In this document: one piece after another, positions 31,418-44,928 of the stretch
Position numbering within the stretch: position 1 is the first letter of the stretch
Layout: every line of letters begins with the position of its first letter
NCBI GenBank assembly: GCA_051294375.1
Contig: CM119263.1
Location: 19,930,115 to 19,994,114, forward strand
Reading direction: 5' to 3'
Source of the DNA: Paraspadella gotoi
Taxonomy: Eukaryota; Chaetognatha
DNA length: 64,000 bases
Position numbers and translations under genes: made by a program
The notes under the pieces: generated by a model
Database searches by the model: none
What the model saw: only the letters and a program-made list of their open reading frames with translations
What the model was told of the DNA's origin: nothing

Positions 31418-32179
31418 ATGTCTTGGGACGCATATATCGACTACGTCAAGGGTTGTTCTGCGAACAAAGTGATCACCGAGGCGGTCATTTATTCTAAAGA
31501 AGGGTCACCATGGACACCGGAAACGGAGAACCTCAAGGTGTTCAAAACTTACACATTTTAACGCAAGAATAAAATGTTTGTTTTTGTAAAGTTTTATCTG
31601 CGCCGCGTACTTGTGCACAATGTGCTGTCGCGTGATCTCCTTAAAAATCGATCACATGACTAAAAATTCATTACTAAATAACTTATAAAACACTAGTCAT
31701 TTTATTTAATTCTTAGCAGGCCAATAAGGTATAAGGAAATGATTTTATTTCATTGTTATGTAGTCACGTAATTACCCGTAAATACACGTTCTTGGTTTTT
31801 TTCGGCGACTCTCCCGCCTTTGACAGGCCCTCGACGCCAAGTGCGCTTCTACGATTACTTCCAAAAAGCCAGATTCGATTACCATTAACGGCGTCAAGTA
31901 CATGTATTTGCGGACGGTTGATGAGGATGAGGCCTACCAAATGTTGTGTGAGTTGAGAGAAGGAAGGGCGCTAGATGCTCAATGGAAAGATTCTAAAGTT
32001 TTGTCACTCCATCCCCAACCCCCTCAGACAAAAAGAAGGATGTCGGTTCACTTTGTGTCGCGGTGACGCAGAAAGCGATCTCTATCGCCTTCACGCCTGA
32101 CAACCTATCGTACGCTTCGGGAGAGGCAAACCAAGCCTCGCAGGAGTTATGCAAATATCTCTTAAGCGTAGGATACTGA
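31418..32179 (+). CDS. Profilin
   Basis: Three exons: 31418-31537, 31827-31947, 32028-32179; 130 aa, typical for profilin. Profilin binds monomeric actin, poly-proline and phosphoinositides and feeds formins. The start MSWDAYIDYVKG matches the profilin N-terminus (xxWxxYID). The middle has VNG-like ITINGVKYMYLRT, and the C-terminal helix ends ELCKYLLSVGY with the family's terminal aromatic residue. The VTQKAISIAF strand sits where VxxTxxxLVL is expected. Residues between these anchors are divergent, so the subfamily is not assigned. Confidence 0.82.
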
Positions 32180-33103
32180 TTCCAACATCCTATGCTGACC
32201 AAAGAACAACAAACACCTAGAGGTGCGACGATTTCAATTGAAATATGGAACTCTTAAGGGCTCAAGTTTCGTACCTTTTAAATTATTAATTTTTTTTTTT
32301 TTTTTTATTGAATTATAAGTTTTTCTTCTTTACTATCAGTAAGCTATAAGACTACATGTTGCTGACGTCGGAAAATTTCTTACAATTTGTAAGAATTTTA
32401 TATTTTTTCAGGAGTCGTTGTGGATTGGCATTAATCAAAACAAAGACAATGGTTGTTAACGGCTTCCCTTAATCTTCGACCGTCGCAGGCTGAATCTGCC
32501 TTTCATCAACGAATCGAGTTCTATTTATTTCCAAGGAGTTTTTCTTTTTTAATTTTATGCCAAAAAAAAAAAAAAAGCTGTGAAATTAGGTTTTTTTTTC
32601 GCTAATCCACGAACGGTTCCAATTAATAATGTTCACTTTCCTATTTTCTTGTAAGATCATGTCAACCTTTCAAACTTTTTTATGGTGATACTGTTAAGTA
32701 ACCAAAAGTATAAATTAATTTTTTCCTCGATACGAATAATTGAAATTATTCTTTGGATAGTTTCGCTTTCAAGTTTTACGACGAAGTATTAACGTTTTTT
32801 ATGAAAATATCATTCCTGGAGGCGATTAAGGAGGATATGCAAGGGAAAATAAACATCAATTTCAAAGTTTCTAGTTCAGTTATATAGCCCGTTTCAGCCC
32901 ATTGTTTTAAGCTATGGGCCAACTAGATTTTTGAGACCAAAAAAAATTATTTTATAAGCATTCTGTAATTTAATAGCTCGTTCCATTTTTTAGTTTTATT
33001 ATTCATTTTTTGAGAAGAATGAAAACGAATTTAAAAAAAAATGATTTAAAGAGAAGAACAAAGTTTCCTTGTTAACAAACAACGATTTTTATTTCAAGAA
33101 GAA

Positions 33104-33140
33104 ACATGTTTGTACTCTTGTTTTGCGATCTTTCATCAGC
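33104..33140 (-). ncRNA. Degenerate hammerhead-like motif
   Basis: Minus strand: CTGATGA is intact (33133-33139), but stem II is broken and GAAA has become CAAA before ACATGTTT. Presumed inactive relic. Confidence 0.3.
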
Positions 33141-33586
33141 TCATTGTGAAAAAGAAGCGCAAGGCATCTTTCCTAAAGGATTCTTGCTTGACCCAAATCT
33201 TACCAACTCGGCTCCACAATCCTGTCAGCCTATGACCAGAACCCATCGGTCATGCCTCTCAATTGTCAAACCGATTTTTGAGCTTTTTCTTTATCTTAAA
33301 TTTTCTCTTTTCTTCTCTATCCTAGATCTGTTTCACTTTTTCACCATTTCCATTTTCACCAATTTAGTTGAGATTAAATATAATTTTAAGTCTTTTAATT
33401 TATTATTGTTGTTCATTTTTCAAATGTAATGTTTTCCAAATAGTGTCTCCTTCTCCATTCCAACTTACCTTATTTGATTTCCCTTAAATATCCTTCAATC
33501 TCTCCTGTCCTCACCTTCAGCTGTTCTGACCACTAACAACTGACCTTTCTCAATACTTTGTTGGAATCTCTTTTTTTTCACAAATC

Positions 33587-33618
33587 GCTGATAAAGACTT
33601 AAAAAGTCGAAACATGTT
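33587..33618 (+). ncRNA. Degenerate hammerhead-like motif
   Basis: CTGATAA (33588-33594) replaces CTGATGA. Stem GACTT/AAGTC, GAAA and CATGTTT are retained. The G-to-A change hits a core position, so it is presumed inactive. Confidence 0.35.
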
Positions 33619-34085
33619 TGTTTTTTGTTACCAAAAACCTTTTTTTCTCTCTCTTAACCTACAAACGCAACTAAAAGAGTTAAATATGCTATGCTTTACT
33701 TTATTTTCTGTCACACTGGGTTTTTTCCCAATTTTCTGAACTTTCCTTCTAATCTCATTCTTTTGTTATTTTTTATATTTGGTTTCTAATTAATAAACAG
33801 AGCGATACCAAAAGCGAGAACGAAATTATACCTTTGTAGCTATAATTTAATTTTACCGCGAGAGCAATTTGCCATAGATTTATCCGAATCTAGCTAAATA
33901 AAAATTTATAGTGATATAATTCTCTTATATCTGTCGATAATAAAGCATGAAAAACGCTTGATTGCAGAGCAGAGCTCTGGCTCTGTGAAGAAAATGATTC
34001 GAGCTTCTAAGCGTAACGCAGAATGTGACGCTATCATGAAAACGAGCGAAAACATCTCTCGCTAGAGCAGAAAACTCTTGTCAAA

Positions 34086-37000
34086 ATGGAGGGTCCCAAC
34101 TCGTCCCTGCACATTCCTGAGATGGACAAGTATGGCCCGCCAATATTCAACGAACCCGTCAGGGAACGAATACAAGGAGACGTAAGTATTTCTATGCATC
34201 AATAATTTTTAATTAACCGGTCTCAGAAAAGTATTATAATTAAAGCCATAAGTGATAAGACTTATTTTTATTTTTCGGAAGAGCAGTTTCAAAATCTATG
34301 ATTAGTAAACCAGCCATTTTCATCATAATTTTTCTTGTCCGATGATAGCACTTCGTTTGCGCCCCAAAGATTATTTACTTAAACGTTAAATGGAATCGAG
34401 AATTTCCTTCATACTAGATAATGACATGCTGTTTTTTCGAACCGAGAATATTTTTTCTTTTTTTAGTTTTAAACAGTTGTATAGACGTTTATCCATTTTA
34501 CAAACGTTTTTCTTACTACCGAAAAACTTCATGAACATCAGCGGTTCATGCCAGTTACATCAATTTTACATCCAAAATGTTTTTTTATCTCGCTAGACGG
34601 GCGAATGCCCGACTTGGGCGAAATGTTAATTCGTTTCTGCTTCTTTTGACCGTTGTAGTCGTCATCGTCGTCACGCTGTTTTAACATTGAATGTAACTTA
34701 AGTGTGTAACCATAGGAAGCTAAAAATTTAGATATAGCTTCCTACACTCAATTGTTTGTTTTATTTACAAAACAATTTTTATATATATAGACGAGTTTAG
34801 CTCTTAAGCTCTCTCTTAATTATATGTCGCTCTTTTTTTCCGTTGCTGTTTCTTCTGATTCGTCTAAAATCGAGTTGAAGCTCTGCAGCGGCTGTCCAGC
34901 TTCTATCTTTTTTTTTCTTTCTCTCTCTCTCTCTCTCTCTCTTTTTCTTTCTCTCTCTCTTTTTCTTTCTCTCTCTCTTTTTCTTTCTCTCTCACTAATA
35001 CATACATTGAATGACTCATCGCATCAATAAATGACTATCATCGCATCAATGAATGACTTATCGCATCCATGAATGATAGAGCTCCCAGAAATACCATGCA
35101 TTTTATAAAGTTACTGATACCTGCAAAGTTTCTTGTGCCAAATTTAGTGGAGAACACGAATATAACAAGACAAAATTTCCCTGAATGCTCTTGATAGATT
35201 TTCCACGCCAGTTTTTGTTTCGTACCCATTCCGGTTTTAAAAAATCAGAATTTTTGGGAAAAAATGAGCTGTTATTCAGCCAGCATACTTAAATTCATCA
35301 AAATAAAGTTAGTAAAAACCTTATTACTAAATTTTTTGTTGTAGTTTATAAATAAGGTTCAAAAATTAGAATTACGAAAGATTTCAAATTAAAAAAATAT
35401 TAGTTTTTTTAAGCCAAATCGTCCCTGGCCAAATTATTCTACAAAATAAACCAAACAAATAAAAACAGAATTAAGACGTTAACGTGAAGGAAAACAAAGC
35501 TACGAGATCATTTCTATATTTTCATAGAAATAAGACAAAACTTTACTTTTTGTCAAAGTTAAACGTTTCAATTACTATTATTACTATTACATCAATCAAA
35601 CAAATAGTATTACGTCAATCGATTTTTATTATATCAATTATTCATTATGGCATCAATCTTTTTTTTTTTTTTTTTGATTTTTTCATTATATTTTTAAGAT
35701 TTTTTTTATGTGGTTTTTTCATCATTGCTACTGATGTGGCTCATAAATGAAACGGAAAAAAAATTATTTAGGCTTTTTTCTCTCCCTGGGGGTTTTATCA
35801 CTGGCCCCTGTATCTCATCTCAGTGGTTGAATATCAAAAATCCCCTTAAGTTTCATTTGTACAGCCAAAGTCTACCTTCATGCAGAATTTTTTTAAAATT
35901 TGATCAAGTCGTTGGTTCGGAACCGATTCTCGGCTCTAAAAAACGGCGTATTATTTTCTTATATGTAGACCAAATTTAATTAGCTTTAGTAAGACAGTTT
36001 TTGCAGTTAAGGTAGCTTTTATGTAGTACATTAATTTAACGTTTTCACGTTTCCTCGACACCATCGATATTCAGGACATGGGCTTTCCCATCAAGTCTTT
36101 GCATCCTTCCTTCGACGCCGCCCCAGCCGGTTGCCACATGGAGGAGCAGTCGATGCGACAATCCGCGCCTGAAGCGCAGAACGCTCTGTCACCCCAGGCA
36201 GCGCTTTCTCCGCAACCTCATGAGCAAGAAGATGTAAAGGACGTTCACGAGCAGGTTGCCGCAGCGGCTGCGGCGGCCGCGGCAGCCGCGAACGCTAATC
36301 AAGCTGTCGCCTCCGCCGTCAACCCAACCGAGGAAAACGCCAAGACGCATCCTGTAGAAATGCAGGAAGATGAGGAGCAGAAGATGATGGTCGACGGCGT
36401 CCTGTCCAAAGTAGGCGTTTTTTGGTGAGCGGTTCGAAAAACAAAATTGTAGTGATATCATTTACCTTAGGCAAGCTACCGTTGCCCTAATTGCCCCTAC
36501 ATTGGGGGAAGCCTTTCCGACGTGAAGAGGCACGGTTTGGTTCACTCTGGCGAGCGACCCTTTAAATGCCACCATTGCTGCGCTTTGTTCAAGCAGTCCA
36601 ATCACCTTAAGAATCATCTGCTGACCCATTCCGGAGAAAAGGTGGAACACTTGGACTTTATTTTTTCCAATGTCGTTTTTGTGGTCTATGGTAACCGCTC
36701 AGTTTACCGTCCGTCCTCCTCGACAGGCCTACAAATGCTCTCAATGTGGCAAAGGCGCCTCCACGCCCTCCAACCTCAAACGGCACATGTTGACTCATCG
36801 GGAGAAGTTGAAGTGCGTCCAGTGCACCTACACTACGCCTGATCCGGCGCATCTCAAGTCCCATCAGTTGACGCATGGCACTTTTAAGTGCGGCATTTGT
36901 CAGTTTTCCACCACTGAGGTAATGCCTCGAAATAATGAATTGATTAGTGATTGAAATGATTCGTCTCTACCAAAGCCTCGATCTATTTAGGCAACAATCC

Positions 37001-38127
37001 TCTCCAAGCACGTGACGAGTCACGAACGCGTGAGCGCTGGCAAGGAGGAGCACCTTTTCGGAATCCCCACGAACCTCGTCAGGGAACGAGAAGGGAACCA
37101 ATCCTTCAATTGTGATAAATGCTTATTCGTCTCGCAATCTGCGCAAGGTATTCTCATGCTGTACGAACGGTTTTTCTTATCGCGTTACGTTTCAATTTGT
37201 ATGTAACCAAAACAAAATATTTGCAGGTCTTAAAAGGCACGCAATGAGTCATAACACTGACAGAAAGTTTAAGTGCGAATACTGCGATTATTCTACAAAT
37301 AACTCGGCTCACCTCAAAAGTCACCAACTCGTTCATAGCGGCAATCAAATTATTCATCAGCTGATTCCTTCGGGTATTTTTCTATTCATAGAACTCCGGT
37401 GTTCTCTTCTTTTCTACGCCGAACCCGATTTTCATCTGGTCCAGGTGAAAAGCCGTTTAAATGTACTCACTGCGAGTACGCGGCCTCAAAACTCGTCAAC
37501 CTTCAGCGCCACATGAGATGTCACGCCAAAGAAACGTTGCCGTTTCGAACGAAACAAGAGGTGGTGGTTGAACCCGACGCCGAGGCGCCGCCCGAAGACC
37601 TCGATCCAGGCAAGAGTCTGAAGAAGTTCAGCTCGACAGATTGTTAGTTCATTTAATTCCTAATCGGTAATCCCATTTCCTTTTTCAACTTGTTAGCGAC
37701 CGGCGAGTTTCGTCCCCGCCGATTGGATGAAGAGTCTTTGGCCGATTCTTTATCGTCCCCGGCCTCGGGTCTCCAATCTGCCGGCGGACAATTGGCTCCC
37801 ATGGAGACGGCCATCGACGAAGTCGACGACGCTCGCCTACGTCTTCAGAACCATTCGCAGCAGCAACAGCAGCATCTGCCGAGAACCGTTCTCAGCGACC
37901 CACTCGAGGATGACGATGACGACGAGGAGGACGACGACGACGAGGAAGACGAAGAAGAAGGAGAGGAAGTGGAGAATAGAAACGTGGAAAGCGCCGAGGA
38001 AGGCATGAACGCTGCGCAACAACAGCACCAACACCAGCAGCAGCATGAGCTTCCGCATCTTCCAGAACTTAATACGCCTGCGCCACCTCCACAGCCTGAC
38101 TTGGAATCGCACGACTTAAATCAATGA
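34086..38127 (+). CDS. Multi-C2H2 zinc-finger transcription regulator
   Basis: Eight exons: 34086-34181, 36075-36410, 36471-36641, 36727-36918, 36991-37147, 37227-37373, 37445-37642, 37697-38127; 575 aa. The N-terminus is disordered with an 11-Ala run (36258-36290). Eight or nine C2H2 fingers follow: YRCPNCPY, FKCHHCCALF, YKCSQCGKG, LKCVQCTYT, FKCGICQFS, FNCDKCLFV, FKCEYCDYS and FKCTHCEYA. Many have the HLKSH helix end, and two are joined by HSGE(K/R)PF linkers. The C-terminal tail has Gln/His runs and a 26-residue Asp/Glu tract. The array implies sequence-specific DNA binding; the 'YCDYSTNxSxHLKSH' style recalls REST or ZFX-type arrays, but I cannot name an orthologue. The 1.9-kb first intron holds a repeat. 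The exon ending at 37373 has an alternative GC donor at 37341. Confidence 0.85.
34640..35700 (-). mobile_element. Composite repeat B, minus-oriented copy (zinc-finger intron 1)
   Basis: Read on the minus strand, the order matches that at 58970-60300: a TTGATGTAATAG block, GATGCGATGATA tandem units, GA tracts, a GGACTGCCGCTGG-like block and a (GAC/GAT)n block. The tandem (ATCGCATCAATGAATGAC) is at 35015-35075 and the (CT)n tract at 34917-34997. No coding capacity is seen. It fills most of the intron 34182-36074. Confidence 0.6.
34917..34997. repeat. (CT)n / TTTCTTT microsatellite
   Basis: About 80 nt of CT dinucleotides interrupted by TTTTTCTTT units, inside composite repeat B. Confidence 0.9.
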
Positions 38128-38909
38128 AAAAAACTGAGATTAAATCTTTAGTTATTTACCTTTTTTTCCCCAGCCTCTTTTGGACACTCCTACTTTGCAT
38201 CGTAGATTCGGATTTACCGTTAATTGACGTTTTATTGAACTAGTCATTGCAGTACATTGTATTTTTAGAAAAATCATGCTATCCAGTATCCTCTGAATGA
38301 TATTAATATTGAATTTGCTTCGCCTATTGGACTTTAATATTCCGTAAATTTGCCGTTTAGTCTGGCGGATAATTCCATTTCGCTTATCCATCTCGTTTTT
38401 TTTTTTTTTTTTTTTTGTCGTATATATCTGTACATAATTAAAATGTTATGTATGATACCTTAAAACTAAACTTAATAAGCTTAACGTTTTATCAATTTTT
38501 TGGAAGTAGTTTGAATTAATTCGGATTCCAGTATTCATATCCCTAGATTAATTATGTATAGATTATCACGTATTTAAATATTAGGAAAAAATGTATTTGT
38601 AATTTCAACAGTACTATTTAATCCTCACGCCGTCATCACATTCTAGTCTTGTGAACAAATTTAGTCTTCGCATGCTATAAGTCCTTTTATCCCAGTCATG
38701 TTACCTCTCCATTGTGCAATATTGTTTTGTTTTTATTGCCTTTTTTCTGCGTTTTGTTTTGGCCATTTATAAAAATCGCCGTGCATTTGTTTTGATTTTT
38801 TCGTTTAACGCATTTTGAAACGAAATTACAGTATTATTATTTAATTTTCACCATCTTTTACCGATTAGGAATTTAAAATAGTATTTCGTGTTAAAATTCA
38901 TTCGTCACC
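38128..38909. other. Intergenic, zinc-finger gene to RPL11
   Basis: 782 nt with no gene. A T run of about 20 lies at 38397-38416. The rest is AT-rich UTR and promoter space. Confidence 0.5.
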
Positions 38910-39963
<1,054 letters not shown>

Positions 39964-40285
39964 AATTCCGCCTTTCTCGGCCAAGTCCGCAATTTTGAAA
40001 GAAAAAACTCAAATGTGGAAGAAAACGTTGAATTCATCTTTGCGTTTGTTGTTCTTACCGGTCCACCATGGTGACGATTTGTTTCATTTGTATTTTCATT
40101 TATAAATTGCCCATAAGTGGTAAAAAATTAAAGAATCGGCGAAAGTTTCCAATTTCTTAAATTCAATTGTTCTGTTTCCGATAAAATTTTCGACAGATGT
40201 TCAGTGAACGCGTTTTTGGGGATAACCTCAATCGCAGTTTGAATCCTCATCGTTACTCGAATATATTTGCGCAATTAAATCAATA
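39964..40285. other. Short intergenic, RPL11 to FAM185A
   Basis: 322 nt; no gene. AT-rich 3' UTR merges into the FAM185A promoter. Confidence 0.5.
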
Positions 40286-42684
40286 ATGACTGTCGTTTTA
40301 ATGAATTCCCTTCGGAGACTGACTCAATGCCCGTGTCGTTGCTCACCAACATTGGTCGATATATTCGCGGGAAAGTCAAATAATTCCGAGCGACGGCGAC
40401 CCCGGGTGTTGGCTCGCGTTTCCTCGAGTTACGTCAAAAGCGACATCACTAATCCAATCCTCCCTGACGTTTGGGAGTTCTCGACGGAGCCCTATGGCAA
40501 ACTCGTTTATAATGTCAGTAAGAACAGTTTGTTGCAATACCACTAAAAGCTGTCTCTCTCGGCTAAGCAGTAAGCGGAATATAGTAAATCAACTCATCCA
40601 AACCGTGCGTCGCGGGCTATATCTCTGCGTATCCTAAGTTTTGGCAAAATTTGACGGGACCGCTTGATACATGCCAGTGACAGACGGCGTTCACTAAGGG
40701 TCCGCAGCCGATACGCGCGATGGGTCAATCCCTCCGTTGCTATAAGTGCTACTTAAGCCAGCGAGCCCCACATATTTTAAGCCCTTAATTTCTGCCGTCA
40801 GGCTCCCTTTCACGTTCGCGTGCAACCTTTGGATCCGGTCAAGTTTCCACGGCAGGACCGAATTCAAGTCACGATGAAAAACGAGGAAGAGCACTTGACG
40901 CCGGATTGGATGAAGGCTGTTGAATGTCAGGTGAAGCCTATTCACTTCTTAATAACACTTCTGTCTTCTGTCCTTCAACTAACTACTTGTTCGATTTCTT
41001 TTAATTTTAAATTTTATGATAGATATAAAGAGGTTACTCTTACAACTTTTGAATATTCTGATGATAAATGTGTCAACAATTTAAAAAAAACCATAATCAT
41101 TATTGGATAAATTTTATAGTTTTTGATGTAATAATAACCTTTATGCTGTATAAGAATCCGATAAAAAAAATTAAAATTTAAAGCAAAAAATTGAAATAGC
41201 ATGTGCAGTTGTCACTATAAGATAATATGAAAACCATTATTATTTTTATGATCTTTAATGGTCACTTTACCAATATCTACGTATACGTATACGCTCAGTC
41301 CTGAATGACAAAGATTTCTTTTCGTGAAAAAATGTAATGCTAAGTAAGCGTAATCTCTCTTCGTCTCATCTTCTTCTCGTCGGCGCCAGGTAGACCTCGA
41401 CCCCCGCGATCGGGTCTTGCGCGTGACCGCAGATCTAACGGAATCGGGCTACTCTCTTTTCCCGTCGCCGGAGTCGCTTCCTGTCTCAATCGACGTTTTC
41501 GTTCCCGTCAAGTTCGACGCTGACGTGACGACGCGTCACCACGGCCGAGTGGCCATTGAGGGGCTCGAGTGCGACGCGGTGGACGTCCGCACCGAGGGCG
41601 GCCAGTCCAACTTAGGCAACCTAAAGGTTTCGAGAATGAGGATCGCCTCCTCCCGCGGGGACATAAACTGTCGGGGCAGCGTGTATGGGGATGTGTGTCT
41701 GACGACCGCCGGCGCCGGAGCCATTGACATGCATAAGCTACAGGTGGGTCGTCTTTCTGTCTTCGTTACTTTCCTGTTAAGAGCGAAGATGAACTTCCCC
41801 GTTGACCAGGGTTCTCTCTACGCGTCGACAGAGGCCGGTGCGTTGATGGTCAAAGCCGCATATGTTACCCGCAGCAGTATTTCCTCTTTCGGCGGCGGCA
41901 TCCGCGTCTCCACTCTCTCGGGACTGGACAATCAAGTCTTTTCGATCCACGGAGATATCATCCTGGATTCGGTCGACGGCTGTCTTGAGGCTTCTACAAT
42001 GGTCAGTATGGGCGAGGAAAATGTTGGAGGCGGATTTATGGGATTCAATATAATATAATGGGGAGACGCTGACCAAGTATTCTGACACATATTTATTACT
42101 TAATAACACGATACTCATTCACAGAAAGGCAAATATTAATAAATGATAATTTAATAATAATTAAACAATTATTATAAATGAAGAACAGTTCGTTTAAAGC
42201 GTTCGTCGCGAATAGTCCATCTCGAGATTCTCGATGTCCTCATCAATTCGTCTCCAACAAAAATTATCTGAAATTCCCGATTATCTGAATATGATAATTC
42301 CTACGTCTTCCTTAGACGGGCGACATGGACGTTACTTTTTCTCGCGTTCCCGACGCCGCCGACTCTTCCTCATCCATCGTCGCTCGTTTGACGTCGGAAT
42401 CGGGTGACGTCGTAGTTAAAGTGGAATCAGATGTCGACGCCTTTTTAGACGTTACCGCCGGTGGCGCTGTTGACGTGGACGAAAGACTTCGGAACGACGA
42501 AGCATCCGCCAATGCATCCTGCAACAACGACGAAGAATCCCTCCTCTCTTCGAACAAAGACTCGCGGACCAAGTTAAAAGTCGGGCGGAGACCATCCGAC
42601 GCCGTCGTGGAGATTCTCACCAAAAGGGGAAAGGTCGCCCTCGCCAGGAAAGACTGGTTCGCCGCTTCCAAGTTTGCTGCCTGA
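40286..42684 (+). CDS. FAM185A: FAM185A-like protein (beta-solenoid-type DUF4097 repeats)
   Basis: Five exons: 40286-40513, 40802-40930, 41390-41743, 41810-42001, 42316-42684; 423 aa. FAM185A proteins are poorly characterised. The core is a row of short beta-strand repeats (DVRTEGGQSNLGNLKVSRMRI, GDINCRGSVYGDVCL, GAIDMHKLQ, GSLYASTEAGALMVKAAYV, GGIRVSTLSG, HGDIILDSVDGCLEAST, GDMDVTFSRV) like an adhesin-type solenoid. It is preceded by the family block FHVRVQPLDPVKFPRQDRIQV and ends near DWFAASKF (family xSWFxSxK). The Arg-rich, acid-poor N-terminus could be a mitochondrial presequence, which is inference. Confidence 0.88.
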
Positions 42685-43501
42685 CATTTTTCGAGATGAC
42701 ATTTTTGAAGCGATCTGACGCAGCATCTTGAAATTTAACAGTATTTTACAGTCCGTCCGCGATACGCTTTTTGCTTTTTTTGAGGAGGACAATATTTTTT
42801 TTTTTTTTTTTTTTTTTTTGTTTGAAGTTTAAATATCGAAAACTTTCATTGTTTTACGAATTGATATGATACGGTGTTTGCCTTGATCAACATGTCTTCA
42901 CGCTCTCTAATTCCAGGCACAATGAAACCAGTGGCTTTTAAAAGCGAATGCAATCCAATTAGAAGTTTGACATCAGATAAAGGTAGTCGTTGAAAAACAA
43001 CACACTCGTTGCTCAAAGCGGTTCCACCAATCCCCGCCCATTTCATTTTATTAGTGACTTTTATGAAAAACACATTTACTCATGTTTTTCAGGTTTTTTC
43101 TCTTTGAGCATCACAACTTTATTTTAAAATTTTTTTATTCGATTAATTCTGATTGTTTGTCGCTTTTTTTATATATTTAATTATGAAACAGTTGCTTCGT
43201 CTTTTTCTAACAATTTTCTCTGTTTTCTTGGCGTGCCTAACGATTTATGATTTTCTTTCTAATGTAGTTTTATTTTTTTTTTCATCCAGTTTTGCTATTT
43301 TACTTCATTTTTTGGATGAATTCATGATTTTATTTCGTCAGTTTTTTCTTCCGTGAGTAAAATAGGGAGAGCGAAATTTTTCTTTCTCTCTCCAACTTTT
43401 TCTACTTCGTCCTTTTTTCTTCTCTCCCGCTAAACAATTTTTATTTCGTCTTCGACGAAAAAATTTTATATAAAAAATTAAATTGAGAAATATTGATGAA
43501 A
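42685..43501. other. Intergenic, FAM185A to ELAV-like
   Basis: 817 nt without a supported gene. It contains a 25-nt T run (42795-42819) and T-rich sequence up to the ELAV-like 5' UTR. Confidence 0.55.
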
Positions 43502-44681
43502 ATGGCGGCGATGGAAGTGACGCCTCAAGTCCAAGTCGAAAAAGGTAGCAATTTAATCGTCAACTATCTTCCCAATGACCTCTCCGATGAGGCCTTTCAC
43601 AACATGTTCAGCGAGATCGGACCCATTTACTCGGCCAAGGTGAGATTAGAAAGCAAGTATTTTCTTTCAAAAAGCCTCCGGGTTTTAATTTTCTATTTAA
43701 ATCTGACAGATCATGCGCAATAAGTTGACGGGTTACTCTTTCGGCTACGGTTTCGTCAATTATCTAAAAGCGACGGACGCCCAACGCGCCATCGCGGAAC
43801 TGAACGGTTTCGAGATCCAGAATAAGCGCCTGAAGGTTGCGCCTTGTCGGCGCAGCGACGGCGGCGATGACATTAAGAATGCCAACCTTTACATAGCCAA
43901 CCTGCCCAAGACCTTGACGGAAGAAGAGCTTAAGAGCATTTTCGAGACCTACGGAGAAGTAATCCGCTCCAAGATCCTGGTAGATCAATCGACGGGTGCG
44001 TCGAAAGGTTGCGGTTTCATTCTCTACGCCAAGACGAATCAGGCCGACGACGCCATTAAAGGTTTGGACGGGCAGATGATTGACGGGGCCACGAACCCTC
44101 TTACAGTCAAGCGAGCCAAGGAGGATCAAAAGCACAACCAACAGCTGGGCATTATGGGTAGCCCCCACCAGAGTGTCCACATTATTCACCACTATGCTCC
44201 TTTTCCTGGAGAACCGAACGGTACTTCGATGGCGCCGGGGCTCGCTGGCGCCCATCCTGGTGCCCCTACTGGTGGACCCATGCGCAACGTAATCACCAAA
44301 ACAGCGCGGTACAACCCCATGGCGGCGCCTCAACCGACACCATCCTACGGCTCCTATGGCGCTGGCTCTACGGCCGCCTCTGCGGCAGCTGCTCCGATGT
44401 CCATGAGCGGCGATTCCTCCGTCGGTCACACTATCTTCGTTTACAACATCGGTGCGGACGCGTCGGAGATCGATCTTTACACCCTGTTCGGTCCCTTCGG
44501 CGCTATCGTCAAGGTTCACATACAGCGAGATCTCCAGACGGGCGTCGGCAAGGGATTTGGTTTCGTCACCTTCGGCGACTTTAATGACGCCCAACTCGCA
44601 ATTCAAGCCATGAACGGTTATCCCTACGAAAAAAACAATTTTAAGCAGTTACAAGTCTCGTTGAAAACCAATAAAAAATAA
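43502..44681 (+). CDS. ELAV/Hu-like RNA-binding protein, three RRMs
   Basis: Two exons: 43502-43639 and 43710-44681; 369 aa. ELAV/Hu proteins bind AU- or U-rich elements to control mRNA stability and splicing. RRM1 has RNP2 LIVNYL and RNP1 YGFGFV-like SFGYGFVNY. RRM2 has LYIANL and KGCGFILY. RRM3 has IFVYNI and KGFGFVTF, and follows a Gly/Ala/Pro-rich hinge (about residues 185-285). This 1+2-hinge-3 layout is diagnostic of the ELAV class. In-frame ATGs occur at 43496, 43502 and 43511; 43502 has the best context (AAAATGG). Only one intron, splitting RRM1, interrupts it, against five to nineteen in most neighbours. The orthologue number (ELAVL1-4) is not assignable. Confidence 0.93.
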
Positions 44682-44928
44682 CTTTTCTCCCACTTTTTGT
44701 TAACTGGCCACATCTTCCCTGTAGCGATTGCCTAGTACGCCTGTAACGAGGAAATGTAATTTGTTAAGTGTGAAATTAGATAGACCTAACCTTTTTTAGC
44801 TTTTTTACAATGCCGTTTTGCCGCCGAGCATTGGTTGTAAAGAAGAATACGAATATTTACGATCTGTATTCTCTTTAAGAATTTTTTCTTCAAATTAGTA
44901 GTTATGACGTTAACTTTTCTTCGGTTCT

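Larger units (their letters stand above)
33090..33625. mobile_element. Decayed inverted element related to the XPO4 palindrome
   Basis: The left part (minus strand) and right part (plus strand) each carry a hammerhead-like hairpin. The right part also has CTGTCCTCACCTTCAGCTGT, TGACCTTTCTCAATACTTTG and TTGGAATCTC, homologous to the CCTGTCCTTACCTTCACCTG, TCCTTTCTCAATTC and TTGGAATCTC blocks of the XPO4 element (12700-12770). It is the same family in an older, mutated copy. Confidence 0.6.
32180..34085. other. Repeat-bearing intergenic region, profilin to zinc-finger gene
   Basis: 1.9 kb without a supported gene. Homopolymer A and T runs occur at 32285-32310 and 32563-32577. A decayed inverted pair of hammerhead-like hairpins lies at about 33090-33625. 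The last 150 nt hold short GAGCTC/CTCTGG palindromic bits before the next ATG. Confidence 0.6.

Noticed and set aside
43764-44606. 280-codon antisense frame
   Set aside because: Shadow of the ELAV-like coding exon, which has three complete RRMs on the plus strand.
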